Under the pieces are notes generated by a model. That model was not told the origin of the DNA. It made no database searches and saw only the letters and a program-made list of their open reading frames with translations. Of a stretch of DNA of 64,000 nt, positions 10,501 to 20,736 are shown one piece after another. The translations under genes were made by a program, and so were the position numbers. This DNA is from Branchiostoma belcheri. Taxonomy: Eukaryota; Chordata; Leptocardii; Amphioxiformes; Branchiostomatidae. The stretch lies in assembly GCF_001625305.1 (NCBI RefSeq), contig NW_017802392.1, positions 1,017,623 to 1,081,622 on the forward strand, read 5' to 3'. Every line of letters starts with the position of its first letter. Positions within the stretch are counted from its first letter, which is position 1.

Positions 10501-11027
10501 ACAGTGGTTATCTTTAGCACATTAAACTAAAGATCGAAACAATCATACAGACTCCGTTTTAAGATAGGCAGCATATTGCTGCTCGTCAGCTACCGAGTGG
10601 AGCAAGGCCTTCTCGAATCCTTTTACGTCACCCATTTTAAGAAGACCTGTCCGCTGTGATCTGAAGTCGCCTCTCCATATGACAACCTCAAACTGTAAAA
10701 ATCAGAGACAGATCAGCATCAATGTAATTCCTCAAACCCTACCCACTTCAGAAGATACAGCTGTGTTTATAGTTATAGTTAACCATTATCTATTATTAGT
10801 GTCTTCTTTATTTCCTTCTTCATTGTGCCAATGAATAAGTGATTTTTCCTCATCAAAATGAGCCTTTTCATAAAATGATAATTGGTTCTGCACAACTTAC
10901 TTGGTACAGCTTGGCTGCTTTATCTTCTTCCACAAGTCGTCAGTCGTCGACCTCCCTTCCTCGGTAGTTTCGCCCCCATCTCGTCGAGACTTCCTCTGGG
11001 AGGCGGGGCAGTGACGGTGGCCAGTCG

Positions 11028-11460
11028 TCACTCGTTGTGGCTTCTCCAGTTCTTATCTCTGCTCCTAAGCCATGCCCAGCGTGATGCTGCTTCTGCTACT
11101 TCTCCTAGCTTCTTCACGGTGTCTTTCCTATTCTTGCCTCTCATCCCTAGAGCCCCCAGTGTTCTCCATACTGACTGGCTGAAAAAAGCTCCGCACCCTA
11201 CTCCTATCGGGTAGCACTAGGCTTTCCGTCCTTTATCTACGCAGCACTGGCGGAGGTCTCTGTACTCCACCGGTCGTGCCTCCACCGGAATCCCCCTTGT
11301 CCTAAAGCAGCAACCTATTAATACATGGCTCAATATCCCTCGTTTGCCGCAGAGCTTACATTCTTCATCACTTTCCTTTCCCCATCTCTTGAGATTTACG
11401 GGTTTGGGGAGCAGGTCATACAGTGACTTTAGTAAGAACTGTATTTTTATGGGCTGCCAT
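11028..11460 (-). pseudogene. R2/NeSL-like (RLE-type) LINE, C-terminal part with internal deletion
   Basis: The minus strand encodes LLKSLYDLLPKPVNLKRW followed by a zinc-knuckle-like CKLCGKRG..H..C (about 11303-11440). Further on, IGVGCGAFF, LGALGMRGKNRK and SRWAWLRSRDKNW end at a TGA (11028). This order (reverse transcriptase tail, zinc motif, then the segment after a restriction-like endonuclease) fits the C-terminus of R2/NeSL-clade LINEs as I know them. The endonuclease core expected between the two blocks is missing: only about 80 bp, with stops, separates them. Non-functional fragment. Confidence 0.5.
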
Positions 11461-13073
11461 GCCCAGAGGTCCTTACAGGTTATCTATCTCTCTCTGGCCT
11501 GTTCCCATTTTGCTTAGTTGTGACATACAATATCAGACCACAATAACCTCTCTTAAAAAAAAGGAAAATGTATATGGCAAAGGGATCAAGATGTAGGAAG
11601 ATTGACAAAGTGTACCTTATGTTCACAACAGTGGGGAGACCTCTTGCCATCTTCAAGAACACTCCGAGATACCGTCTCCACAGGCGGCAGACCTGGGCGA
11701 TTTTGCCGACATTGTGTAATGTCTGGGACCAACCCGCTGCGCAAGATCGTCTTTGTGTTTCTTGACCGTCTTTCTCTTGCCGTTTCCCATCTTTAAGGTT
11801 TTGTCTTTACGTTTCTGCATTTTTGGTGAGAACCAAGGCCGATTGGAAGTCCTTGTCGTCGCACCTCCCATTTGGCTGGCTATCAGTGACCACGGACAGC
11901 AACGTCTTTTTCCTATGTGATGTTTAAACAAGGGACAGTCTGCCTGGACTTTCCCTTGGTTGCATTATTGCAACCATATATAAGTATCTTTCTGTTGACA
12001 CTGTCTGGTTGTCGTAGCAATATAACATACACAATGTGTGAGGCTTGTATTATTACGTTGTCGTGAATAGACATCTGTCAACAGCATCGTATTTTTTGAA
12101 ACATGAAATCAAGACATAATGACCCAACAGCTGCTCATCCTGGAGGATAATCGATGTCGACCACTTACTGGTTGATATTGATAACTGGCTCGTCTTGGAT
12201 GTTATTATTATTCGGTCAGATAAAAGCGATATTGGTACTTTTAACTCAAAAAAAATCTACCATGTCCGTCACCAACATTAGTTTCTAGATTGAGTCTGTT
12301 GTCTTTGCAAAAAAAAATATCTGAAACGGCCAGAAATGTTTTGTGCTGTGATATTTGATACCTTGAAGCATCTGTTCATCGTCAACATTTTTCACTCCTA
12401 ACATTACCGTTGCCTTTCGGCCGTACGTTCGTGCATCCCCATGAATCTTTAGTTATGGGAAGTCTTAGGCAACCAGTAATATAAAAATGATAAACACTTT
12501 AGCAGCCAGTGGCTGTTCGTTCGGGACACAAAATGGTCTGGAATTCTTTTATACGACTGTTTACACAAGTCTACCTCCTTCCTGGATGCAAAAAGAAAAG
12601 GTATTTTTTTCTAAGTTTGTTGAATAGCTCATAGCCTTTGAAATTGTCCGCCAGTTATATCAGCTCCTGTGCACTTATGTATTATTGATCACTGTTCTTT
12701 GTTGATATCATTTCCAAAGCTGTGTTTCCAGCAGTCTTCTGCTTCTTAGATATCTTCTGCTTAGTAGTTGCTAAATCAAGAACACGTTCAATATCCTCCA
12801 GACATAAAGCCTTTTGCCACTGTTCACGGCCTTTCCCTATATTTGTCGAGATATCGTAAGTCATTGCTTGTAGAAAGTTCTCTTTGCAGCCCATACGCAC
12901 TGTTTCTGCTGTCCTTTTAATCATATTTTGGTGTTGCCTAATTCACTTTTTAAGTGTTGAACAATCGCACATATTCTCATTTTCTTTTCTTTTGATCCAT
13001 CTCTAAAATATATGATAATGCGGTAGCGGATGGTAAAACTCAAAGTGTAGCAAACAACTCCTCGCGGTCACTG
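11461..13073. other. No recognised gene
   Basis: Two minus-strand ORFs are present (11653-11931, Lys/Arg-rich; 12682-12924, Lys/Gln-rich with EDIERVLDLA). Neither resembles a family I know nor has clear splice context. They could be exons or chance. Confidence 0.3.
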
Positions 13074-13276
13074 GCGTCCGCCATGGCTTGGGTTCGGCTT
13101 GGGTTTCGCGTTAACCGTAAACTGCCGAAAAATCCAGCGTTGAGAGTAAAAGAGACGCAGTATTTGTCGAAGTTGAAGAAGATACACTGAGAGACTTAAG
13201 TTGCTAAATATTTGATGAAAAACTCGTTAGTGACACTAATAAACTTATCTTAGCAGGAGCGTGGTGTCAGCGTGAC
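13074..13276 (-). repeat. 5' end of a LINE-like family, inverted relative to 36.1 kb
   Basis: This block is the reverse complement of 36112-36327 with scattered differences. It shares GTCACGCTGACACCACGC, the TACTGCGTCTCTTTTAC block and the junction ATGGCGGAC. Both copies read through a start codon (MADASD here, MADVSES at 36.3 kb). It looks like a promoter/5' UTR plus first codons of a retroelement. It abuts the dihydropyrimidinase-like exon (13305-13436). Confidence 0.6.
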
Positions 13277-13304
13277 CTGCTCCGCTGCCATCTTGGACAA
13301 TTAC

Positions 13305-13436
13305 AATGTACACGTCTGCTTCCACGGTGCAGTAGTCGTTCACCACTCTCCCTCCCTTCACCAACAGGCGGTTAGTACCAGGCAGGTCTGCGGTCCGGTC
13401 CACGAGAAGCAGTCCACACAGGTAACACGGTTTCAC
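13305..13436 (-). CDS. Exon resembling the N-terminus of dihydropyrimidinase/CRMP proteins
   Basis: The minus-strand frame reads GTNRLLVKGGRVVNDYCTVE and then ADVYI. Dihydropyrimidinases and the related CRMP/DPYSL proteins begin with just such a segment (R-L-[LI]-[IV]-K-G-G-x-[IV]-V-N-D-D ... A-D-[IV]-Y), which forms the first strands before the metal-binding HxH motif. The frame ends at a possible donor (ATT|GTAATT, 13304), about where the family continues with EDG. A possible acceptor (GGACCGCAG) precedes 13387; otherwise an ATG at 13436 is available. No following exon (HxH motif) was found downstream on this strand. The LINE-like 5' end at 13276 begins only about 28 bp after the exon. It may be an orphan exon or pseudogene fragment of a host gene. 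Confidence 0.5.
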
Positions 13437-14246
13437 ACCTCGGGTTTACCGCCAATTTTCAGGACTAAAACGACCGGTGAGAGGGGAGGCCCCGGTTGTT
13501 CTGCCTGTAACCTATGTACTCTATGGAGAGAACTTCTATGTGACCCTGGCAAAATATGCCATTTATCTATCATGGCTCAGATATAAAGATAATCCAGAAT
13601 TACTTAGAAAACACAAAGTTTGACATATATTTACCACCTAGAAACAAGACGTACACAATATTAGTTTGTAGTCTCATATATGTTTGCTACGTCAGTGTAT
13701 GTACTGTATGTTCATTTCCAACATGACTGATTGTAAAAGTTAATACGCTGTACAATTAGTAGTGATTAACCCTTAAGTTCCCAGCATGATGTAATAATTG
13801 CCTCCGGGGAAGCAGACATCCTTCCGCGGAAGGGCTTTGTAAGAGATTAGGATTTTCAGTGAGGAAACCACATAATGTTTGAGCAGATCTGGTTTCCTAG
13901 GCCATGTCATTTCGATTCAATGTGGGTAGAACTGAGAGCCCCGATTCTGTTCACCAATGGACGATGGCATTTTATGTCAAAGCAGATGAAAGAGAAGGCA
14001 CGAGGTGTCAGTCTCTTTAGCTTTGGGATGAACAGGCGCACGGTATGGAGGAACGCTTGGTTGTGGAGGAGAAGTATTTTACATTGACATCTTCTTCAGC
14101 GGGGAGGTGAGACAGGAGCTGGATTTCGACTAGAGGAGATAGGTTCTGTGACGTGTGGAGGCTCTGTCTCATGCAACAGTTAGAGTAACAAGGGTAACGC
14201 GATAATCACAGCACATTGTCATCAAGAGGGGAGCTATTTCCGGAGA
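13437..14246. other. No gene seen
   Basis: ORFs at 13875-14087 (+) and 13272-13586 (+) show no domain. Unique sequence. Confidence 0.35.
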
Positions 14247-14548
14247 CCGTGGATTTGACCACTTTTCGTGGTGAAATCCTCGGCCGAGAAGGGACTTAGT
14301 CATAACGCCGCCGTAGCAGAATTTATGACTAAGTTCCCCCACGGCCGAGGACTTCACCACTAAAAGTGGTCAATTCCACGGCAACGGACTTAGAAATAAT
14401 AATCACCGTCCGGCCGTGGAATTGACCACTTTTCTTGGTGAAATCCTTGGCCGAGAAGGGACTTAGTCATAACGCCGCCGTAGCAGAATTGATGACTAAG
14501 TTCCCCCACGGCCGAGGATTTCACCACTAAAAGTGGTCAATTCCACGG
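14247..14548. repeat. 135-bp foldback element, two tandem copies (period 167 bp)
   Basis: Copy 1 is 14247-14381 and copy 2 is 14414-14548. Each is a near-perfect inverted repeat: an arm starting CCGTGGA.TTGACCACTTTT and its reverse complement ending AAAGTGGTCAATTCCACGG. The arms are about 55 bp and flank a spacer of about 20 bp (AACGCCGCCGTAGCAGAATT). Both copies are followed by CAAC(G/A)GACTTA, so the 32-bp linker was duplicated too, suggesting tandem duplication rather than two insertions. As RNA or single-stranded DNA each copy would form a long stem. Confidence 0.85.
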
Positions 14549-14801
14549 CAACAGACTTATCGTCATTGAGAAGCAAGTTTATTTTGAAACAACCCATACA
14601 ACTGTTCAGATCATGTTCTGCAAATTGTATAATTGTATAGCACTATATTAACAGTCGTATCCAGTTTTATCAACTATACAGTTAACATGGTCATACGATC
14701 AGTCCATTCAGTTACGATCAGTCCATTCAGTTCAATTCCTGTTTTATCGCGAAAGAGCTGCACAAAAGTCAAGTTCTTTTTAATTTATAATGCTTCGCTA
14801 T

Positions 14802-15256
14802 TTACATCGGCGTGTACGGCACTTTCGGCACGCGAGTCCTCTTCTCCGCCGGAGTCGCCATAACATGCGCGGGTCGCCGCCTCCGCTTTCTCCGGCGGAT
14901 GACTGGACTCTCCTCGTCGTCACTGTCGGTGTCGTTGGTGGGTTTGGGGTCCGTCGAGTCGTTGTCGACTTCGATGGTGACGTCGTCATCAGATGAGCTG
15001 GAGTCGTCATCACACGAGCCGGGGGAGTCGTCATCAGATGAGCTGGTCGAGTCTTCATCAGATGAGCTGGTCGAGTCGTCATCAGATGAGCTGGAGAAGT
15101 TGTCATCAGACGAGTCGGGGGCTTGTGTGGGGCACTGCTGGTTGGGATCGATGTTCGTGCGCCTAGGGTGTCCACCTTTGTAGTATGTGTTAGGGTCGAA
15201 CCCCGTCTCGGCGATGGCACACTTCACTACTGTCTGCAGGATCCGCTGCCACTCAC
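14802..15256 (-). CDS. Terminal exon of an unknown acidic Ser/Asp-rich protein
   Basis: A minus-strand acceptor (CTAACTTCCAG) ends at 15257. The frame read from it gives EWQRILQTVVKCAIAETG, then FDPNTYYKGGHPRR, then a long Ser/Asp tract (SSSSDDDSTSSSDEDS type), then RRRKRRRR and a basic end KVPYTPM with a stop at 14802. The first 50 residues look like a folded, conserved segment and the rest like a disordered acidic-then-basic nuclear tail. The tract is a coding imperfect repeat (GACTCG/CATCATCTG units). No family is recognised. Neighbouring minus-strand exons (5.7-6.3, 16.0-17.2 kb) have similar charged tails but no shared sequence I can see. Confidence 0.45.
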
Positions 15257-16020
15257 CTGGAAGTTAGGCACGTGTCTTACTAACAATGGAATCGATACAA
15301 GTATTGCAATAACAATAAAACAGTTATCTTATCGTCGATGAATGGTTCGATCCCTACTTTCAATTCCTCACCTGTTTAACTTTTATCAAGCACAATGACT
15401 TTTACACACACAAAAGACACATATTATATGGATACATGGTCAATATCTCACCTCAGATGCCTGTTGCTTTCCGCCTGCATTTGGTCTTGATGTCAAACAT
15501 CACCCCTGCAAAAATTGTGACAGAAGGTCATTATAAATGGTATATATTTGTTTAGTTAACTGAAGGTTAGATAAAAACTCTTTGCAATGCTGGACATTAT
15601 TAGCAAGAGACACGAACAATCTGTGTATTTTTTTACATGCCAACAATTCTTCATTGTGAACAAGATTATTTATTGTGGGCATGTATCTTTTTATTTTACA
15701 TTTTATCTTACTACACAATGAAAAAATTTAAACACATAGTGGTGACGCACTCAGCAGAATTCTTATATTCACGTCACCACCTTATTCCCTGGTAATATTC
15801 TAATTCTAATAATGGAGTATAGCGTGTGTCGAATCTTTTCTCGAGTTGCTGTATATTGTCGGTTCAAGCTCTTATCTGTTGTGTTTGTTGTCTGTGCTCA
15901 TTGTCACTTCTGTGGGGGGGAGCAGTTTTCCCTATCAAAGCCAGAATAGTTGGTACTTGTGCCAACTCGTTAAAAAAGTTTTTTTTTTTTTACATTTTCA
16001 ACATCCCAACACAGCGTGTA
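15257..16020. other. No gene seen
   Basis: AT-rich. A small hairpin (GTGGTGACG/CGTCACCAC) lies at about 15739-15777. A minus-strand ORF at 15500-15718 is not recognised. Confidence 0.35.
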
Positions 16021-17160
16021 CTAAAAACCCATACAATTTCCGTGCAGCAGAAATGTCTGACGCGCAACAGAGAAGCGCGGCACGGAACCACGTGGGATAG
16101 TACGGAGAGTTGTAAGTTTTGAATGAGACACCCTGCTCAAAAACTGTAACTCTGTAACTATGGGATCTAGGAATGAACTGAGATGTTTTGGTTCATGTTC
16201 TAAAGCAAGCATCAATCCAACTAAAAGGACAATCTCTAACCTGAACCTTTCAGCACCTGGCAAATTTATGACTGTCATGCAGATAACACCGACGGAATAA
16301 TCGTTTCTACGCTTGAAAGGTTGAAACCAATCTACGTTCATCATCAGTGCATGGTTTCTGGGAGCTGAAAGGAAATCTCCCAATTACATTTAGCGAAATC
16401 TTACCAAACTTTTCCTTCAGAAACGTCTCCAAACAACCCAGCCTGAGATACATTTCGTTCCCTCCATGCTTCACACTTGTCTTTGAAACCCTGTTTCTGT
16501 ACAAACACTTCAAGCGTCTCAATAATACTTTTTTGAAACTTTTAAAGGATAAAATACTTTTCTTTTAGAAACTGATGGTCTGACCCGATGTAACGGTATT
16601 ATATTTTGCGTTCCTTTTCTCACCCTTCGTATGTTATCACAGCGCCTTGTACAGTATCAGTTTTATACAGCCGATCCATGGGAAATAGCTTACAACATTT
16701 AGGATCCGGACAGATGCAAAACTTCTAAAAGTTATCTCTGCCGATTCCTAACAGTTTCCATGTCATATACAAAGACGATAAGCCCCTCAAACATTGTGTA
16801 TCTATACCTAATGCCTCAAACACAGGATACAGGAATGACATGAGGTGTTCTAAATTATTGTCACTTCTGTGAATGTGAGCCTGCCGTATCACTAAAAACG
16901 TTAAGAGCCATGTTAAACACGGTAACGATAGGGTCGGGTCTCGCAACTTTTGTCTAGGGCTTCGCCGCCTTTACTGCAGAACTGTACAAGTTCCTTAAGA
17001 GCTGCTGTTCCTCGTCCGAACCACCCCATTCTTCCTCACCCTCACTGCTACCGTTGTATGTGTCGTCTTCCTCGGACCTATGGATATCGCTTTCTTCCTG
17101 CAGAACGGAATGATAGATAGCTATGAGCCTTTCCTGGTTAATTTGTAACCAGTTTACCAA
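16021..17160 (-). pseudogene. EnSpm/CACTA-type transposase remnant
   Basis: Four minus-strand blocks appear in order. An acidic N-terminal block (16954-17160, with EEDDTYNGSSEGEEEWGGSD) is followed by a hydrophobic block (16725-16946, LTWLLTFLVIRQAHIHRSD), a Cys/Lys block (16307-16522) and a block at 16021-16383 reading ALMMNVDWFQPF, YSVGVICMTVINLPGAERF and SSFLDPIVTELQFL. I recognise the last as the NVDWFQP...NLPR.RF segment typical of Tnp2-type (EnSpm/CACTA) transposases of invertebrates. The blocks lie in different frames with stops between, so the copy is dead; some breaks could be introns. Terminal CACTA repeats were not found. Confidence 0.55.
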
Positions 17161-18232
17161 CCGAATACCGCATACCTTGCCTCGCGGAGGGGTTTCAGTT
17201 TGGATTTGGGGTTTTGAATAATATTTGCTTGTTTTGTAATATGAGAAAAAAAAAAACGATCAAAGCAAGAAAAAGCGAACTGGCAGACGGTCACATGTCT
17301 CGTTACACTTATAATCATGAAGGTTAATAAGTGACTGGTAGCCTCTTCTTCATGTAAAGAGCTTTGATGTTGAGGACTGCAGTTGATTCCTCAGCTTTCT
17401 TGGTCTTGTAGGGTGTTCGCCCCTTGCCAAAGCTGCTAGCATCCCCTCCGTTGTCAGCGACTGCGACTGCGGTGAAGAATCGTCAGGGGCGACCAGTACC
17501 TTCTTCTGGCATCTGAATTGAAACCAACTCTACAAAGAAATCGTCTTCGAGAACAAAATCTTCCTTACTTTGCATTACCTTCTTGACCTCAGAAAGTATG
17601 AGCTCAGGGTTCATGTCGGATTTATTCACAAGTTTAGTGGAAATTGGTTTGTCGAGGCTTTTGGAGTTAATTACAATACGCATCTTGTCGTTGTCTTCAA
17701 GCTCCCTACCAACATGATCAATCATTGCATCAAACATGTCATGTGAAACCTCTTGAACATCAGTATCATTCAAGCGTCCGTCCTGCGGTATTGACGCACG
17801 CATGGTGACCTGGTTAGCGTTGAATTTCTTGTTAGGGACTTGTCTAACTTCTTCTATTCTGAAGTACTGTTGTGAGTTTGCGGGTTCTTTATTTTCCTGC
17901 TCAATCTCGACGTCTTGGTTCTGTCCTACATTTGCATCGCTAAACTCCTCTTCTTTCCAGTCAACACCTTCTAAGTCTACTGCCCCTAACCCTAATTGCG
18001 GCTGACTATCGTGTACAACTTGACTCTGCGTAAAATCGGATTCCCAATCTATTCCTTCTAAATCTAAACCTACGAGCCCTACCCCAGACTGTGGTTGGCT
18101 ACTGTTTGAGAGAGAAAGAGATACAATACACACCATAAATAACTAGAACTAAGCGCGTTTAACGTGGAACTATACAAAAACATTCTACCCGTTACCCTCG
18201 ATTTGTATGTAATCAAAAATATGCTAACACTA

Positions 18233-18402
18233 CGAATCTACATGTTTGGGAGAAACTCTGCGCAGAACGAACATTCGTTTGGGGACCTAATCAAGAAATA
18301 GAGAAAACATATAGCGACATAAGCAAACTTAGATATTAACGGGCAAATACGAAACGCGACAAACTCAAAACTCCTTAGGCTAACACAACCATTATCACAC
18401 TA
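18233..18402. other. 170-bp segment in intron 3 of copy A, absent from copy B
   Basis: Copy A reads CTAACACTA, then 170 bp, ending ACACTA|CCAG. Copy B reads CTAACACTACCAG without it. The hexamer ACACTA flanks the segment in copy A (18227-18232 and 18397-18402). Either it is an insertion with a 6-bp target duplication or copy B lost it by recombination between short repeats. No terminal inverted repeat is obvious, and no coding. Confidence 0.7.
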
Positions 18403-18594
18403 CCAGTAAGAATATTTTTACTCACTTTTGGGATGTCTCGGGTTGCGTGTACCAGTCCCCCTCACTCCTGTCTTGGGACCAGCTTATGGCTTGCAGGTCG
18501 TCCTCCAGTCCGAAGTCTTCGTCTGTCGCCAGAATCACCTTCCGGCACCAGCGGTCCTGGGTAAATGTAGTCAATTGTATTCTTAACATGTGTA

Positions 18595-19838
18595 CGAGGG
18601 GTGATCCAAAAGTTGTCGGCCTCTCCCAAAAAACGTAATGGCAGAAAATTTTTTCTTGCACTATTTTTTAACATAACTTTAATGCACTTGGTCTAGTGAT
18701 GTTCCAGCTTTCCTTTCCCTTGTGGAAGAATATTTCGTCTGAAGCCCTTAAAAATGCCTAAGCCACATCAATGACGCCATCATCACCATGAAAACGTTGA
18801 CCACGTAAGTGGAACTCCAGTTTAGGAAACAGGTAGAAGTCCCACGCTGCTAGGTCAGGTGAATAGGAAGAGTGGGGTAAGACTTCAAAGCTACATTCGT
18901 TTGCTGCTGTCACTGACCCCTGTGCTGTGTGGACATGTCCATTGTCAGCAGATCAACTCGGAGCTTTTCTCCCCTTTTCTCTGTGATTGTTGCCCTCAAC
19001 TGTCGCAATTCTGGTGCACAGTACACCCCATTGATGGTTTGACCCTTTTGCAGGTAGACAATAATGATTACCCCCTCACTGTCCCAGAAAACAGAGGCAA
19101 AAACCTTTTCAACGGGTAAAACTCGCTTGGGATGCTGGGAACCGTTTTCCATCAATTATTTGCTCTGCTGTTTTGATTCGGGGTGAAACTGGTGAACCCA
19201 TGTCTCATATTGGGTGACAAATCGTTTGAGTAAGTTGCCTTCATGGAATAAATTCGTTCCTTGAAATGTCCAGCCTTTTTAACGTGTGATGTTCAGACAA
19301 CATTCTAGGCACCCATCATGCAGACAGGTTTCTCATCCCCAGGATGTACGACAAAACATTGTGAACTGTACCACAAGTCAGGGCAAAGACATGTTGGACA
19401 GTCTCACATCTGTCATTTACTACCATGTGATGGATGACCTCAACTGGATTGTCCATGGTGCTGATTTGTGGCATCCTAACATATGTTCATCTTTAGTGCT
19501 CTTCTTGACGCGCTTAGAGCTAGCAACCCAGTTCGTTGTGGTTAAATAAGAAGGGGAGTCATCACCAAGTGACTTGATCAAGTCTTTATGGATTTCCCTA
19601 GAAGACATAGCTTTTTATCGATACACTTGATGACAGCACACGCTTCTGGTGAGGCCATTTTGTGATTTGCCCTCACCCGCCCCATTTTCACGGGACGTCA
19701 CGTGCTAAATTAATGAATGTAAAAATTTGCATTTTTGTGGGCAGTGATGTAAGACGTCATAGTATACAGTTATACCAAAGAATACGCGTTTGACCCCTAT
19801 TTTTTAGGTGAGGCCGAGAACTTTTGGATCACCCCTCG
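18595..19838 (-). mobile_element. mariner-type transposon, 1244 bp, TA target duplication
   Basis: Terminal inverted repeats CGAGGGGTGATCCAAAAGTT begin at 18595 and, inverted, end at 19838. They extend for about 29 bp with one mismatch. TA flanks both sides (18593-18594, 19839-19840). Copy B of the host intron has the uninterrupted sequence catgtgtatgtacaatc, so the insertion point is proven by comparison. Length and ends fit mariner (Tc1/mariner superfamily). It encodes a broken transposase on the minus strand. Confidence 0.92.
18676..19658 (-). pseudogene. mariner transposase, degraded
   Basis: The minus-strand reading starts MASPEACAVIK (ATG at 19658) and continues with a helix-turn-helix block (SSREIHKDLIKSLGDD, around 19600). 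The catalytic region reads FASVFWDSEGVIIIVYLQKG (first aspartate in FWDSEG) and QTINGVYCAPELRQLR. The last catalytic block reads LPHSSYSPDLAAWDFYLFPK near 18860. This is the D,D34D arrangement of mariner transposases. The blocks lie in more than one frame with stops, including one in the HTH-to-linker region and one after GVIDVA, so no active enzyme is made. It catalysed cut-and-paste transposition into TA sites when intact. Confidence 0.85.
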
Positions 19839-19877
19839 TATGTACAATCAGTGGGTATTGCTCACTACAGCACATTA

Positions 19878-20291
19878 GGCCACACCGATTTAATTTTATG
19901 GATGACATCCGCGCGCGCATTGATTTTCGCCCGATCTCAAAAAAAAAAAAAAAAAAGATCACGTATTCCGAGGCTCTGGCCTGGCTTTAGGCCTGGGTAG
20001 TGCATGGTGGTGATAACTCTGGTTGACGGCAGCCAGGCTACCGAAGCTCCAAGACTCAAGAACTCAGTACATACGTACAGCAGTGTCGGTTCATATATTC
20101 CGCAAAAATCCAGCATGTGTCGGCCTATCGTATACGTCGCTATGTAATGCGCCAAATTCACAATACCAGGTTTGTATTCCTGTGGTTTTGTAGCATTTTT
20201 ATTTTTGGCCGGATTTTTATTTTTTTCGCCCGCGCGCACTAGTTTGGGGGTCTTCAGAGGATGTCATCCATAATATTAAATCGGTGTGGCC
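19878..20291. mobile_element. Harbinger-type MITE, 414 bp, TTA target duplication
   Basis: The terminal inverted repeats begin GGCCACACCGATTTAAT and extend about 33 bp (left ...TTTTATGGATGACATCC, right arm inverted). TTA flanks both sides (19875-19877, 20292-20294). Copy B has the empty site cacattatataaaa at 21862-21875. A 3-bp TTA/TAA duplication with GGC/GGG ends is characteristic of PIF/Harbinger. There is no coding capacity. A poly(A) run (about 19939-19955) and 'cgcgcgc' blocks at both subterminal ends are shared with the second copy at 52786-53188. Confidence 0.88.
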
Positions 20292-20716
20292 TTATATAAA
20301 AAAACAAAACAAAAGAAAAACTGACTCCACTGTACTTCATCTCCATCCTCCGGCGTTTCCTCGACTGCTTCCTCATCTGTCACCAGGTCCGGCAGGTCCG
20401 GCAACTCCAGGGTAAATTGAGTCAGCTGACTCCACGCTACGTCGTCGACCTCGTCCCCCCCGACACCCTCCTGGGTGAACGGAGTCAGCTGGCTCCATTC
20501 TATGTCGCGTCCTTCTTCTTCTTCAGCCGTTTCTTGTGTAAAAGACTGAGACCACTGGACGCCATGAAGGTCTACCCAAGGCGAATCGCCTTCCCGCGGC
20601 TCGTCCTGCGCCCAGTTGATGTTGTCCAGATCTAGCGAAGCAAGGATCTCTTCGTAGCGAGACCTAGTATACAAAATATAAAGAAATATTGTGAATAAAT
20701 ACAGGATATCGAAGTG

Positions 20717-20736
20717 NNNNNNNNNNNNNNNNNNNN
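20717..20736. other. Assembly gap (20 N) between gene copies A and B
   Basis: The left flank is intron 1 of copy A (identical to copy B through cgaagtg). The right flank is the 3' part of copy B. The gap therefore removes exon 1 of copy A and the 3' end of copy B and may hide a collapsed or mis-joined duplication. Confidence 0.99.

Larger units (their letters stand above)
17324..20663 (-). pseudogene. Tryptophan-motif gene, copy A (three of four exons, interrupted)
   Basis: Exon 2 (20336-20663), exon 3 (18426-18556) and exon 4 (to 18101) correspond to copy B at a few per cent difference. Exon 1 would fall in the adjoining N gap. Exon 2 is 328 nt and stays in frame. Its product carries DNINWAQ, HGVQWSQSFTQ, RDIEWSQLTPFTQ and DDVAWSQLTQF; exon 3 adds QAISWSQ; exon 4 adds EGIDWESDFTQ and EGVDW. 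A TGA at 17483-17485 interrupts exon 4 where copy B has AGA. The frame then stays open to a TAA at 17324-17326 with a different, basic C-terminus (KGRTPYKTKKAEES). Intron 2 holds a mariner and a Harbinger-type MITE; intron 3 holds 170 bp absent from copy B. Confidence 0.6.

Noticed and set aside
10563..10694. Minus-strand exon-like FEVVIWRGDFRSQRTGLLK segment after a TTTTTACAG acceptor
   Set aside because: Attractive acceptor, but the upstream segment has a stop in the matching frame and the region looks like LINE 3' sequence; not enough to call a gene.
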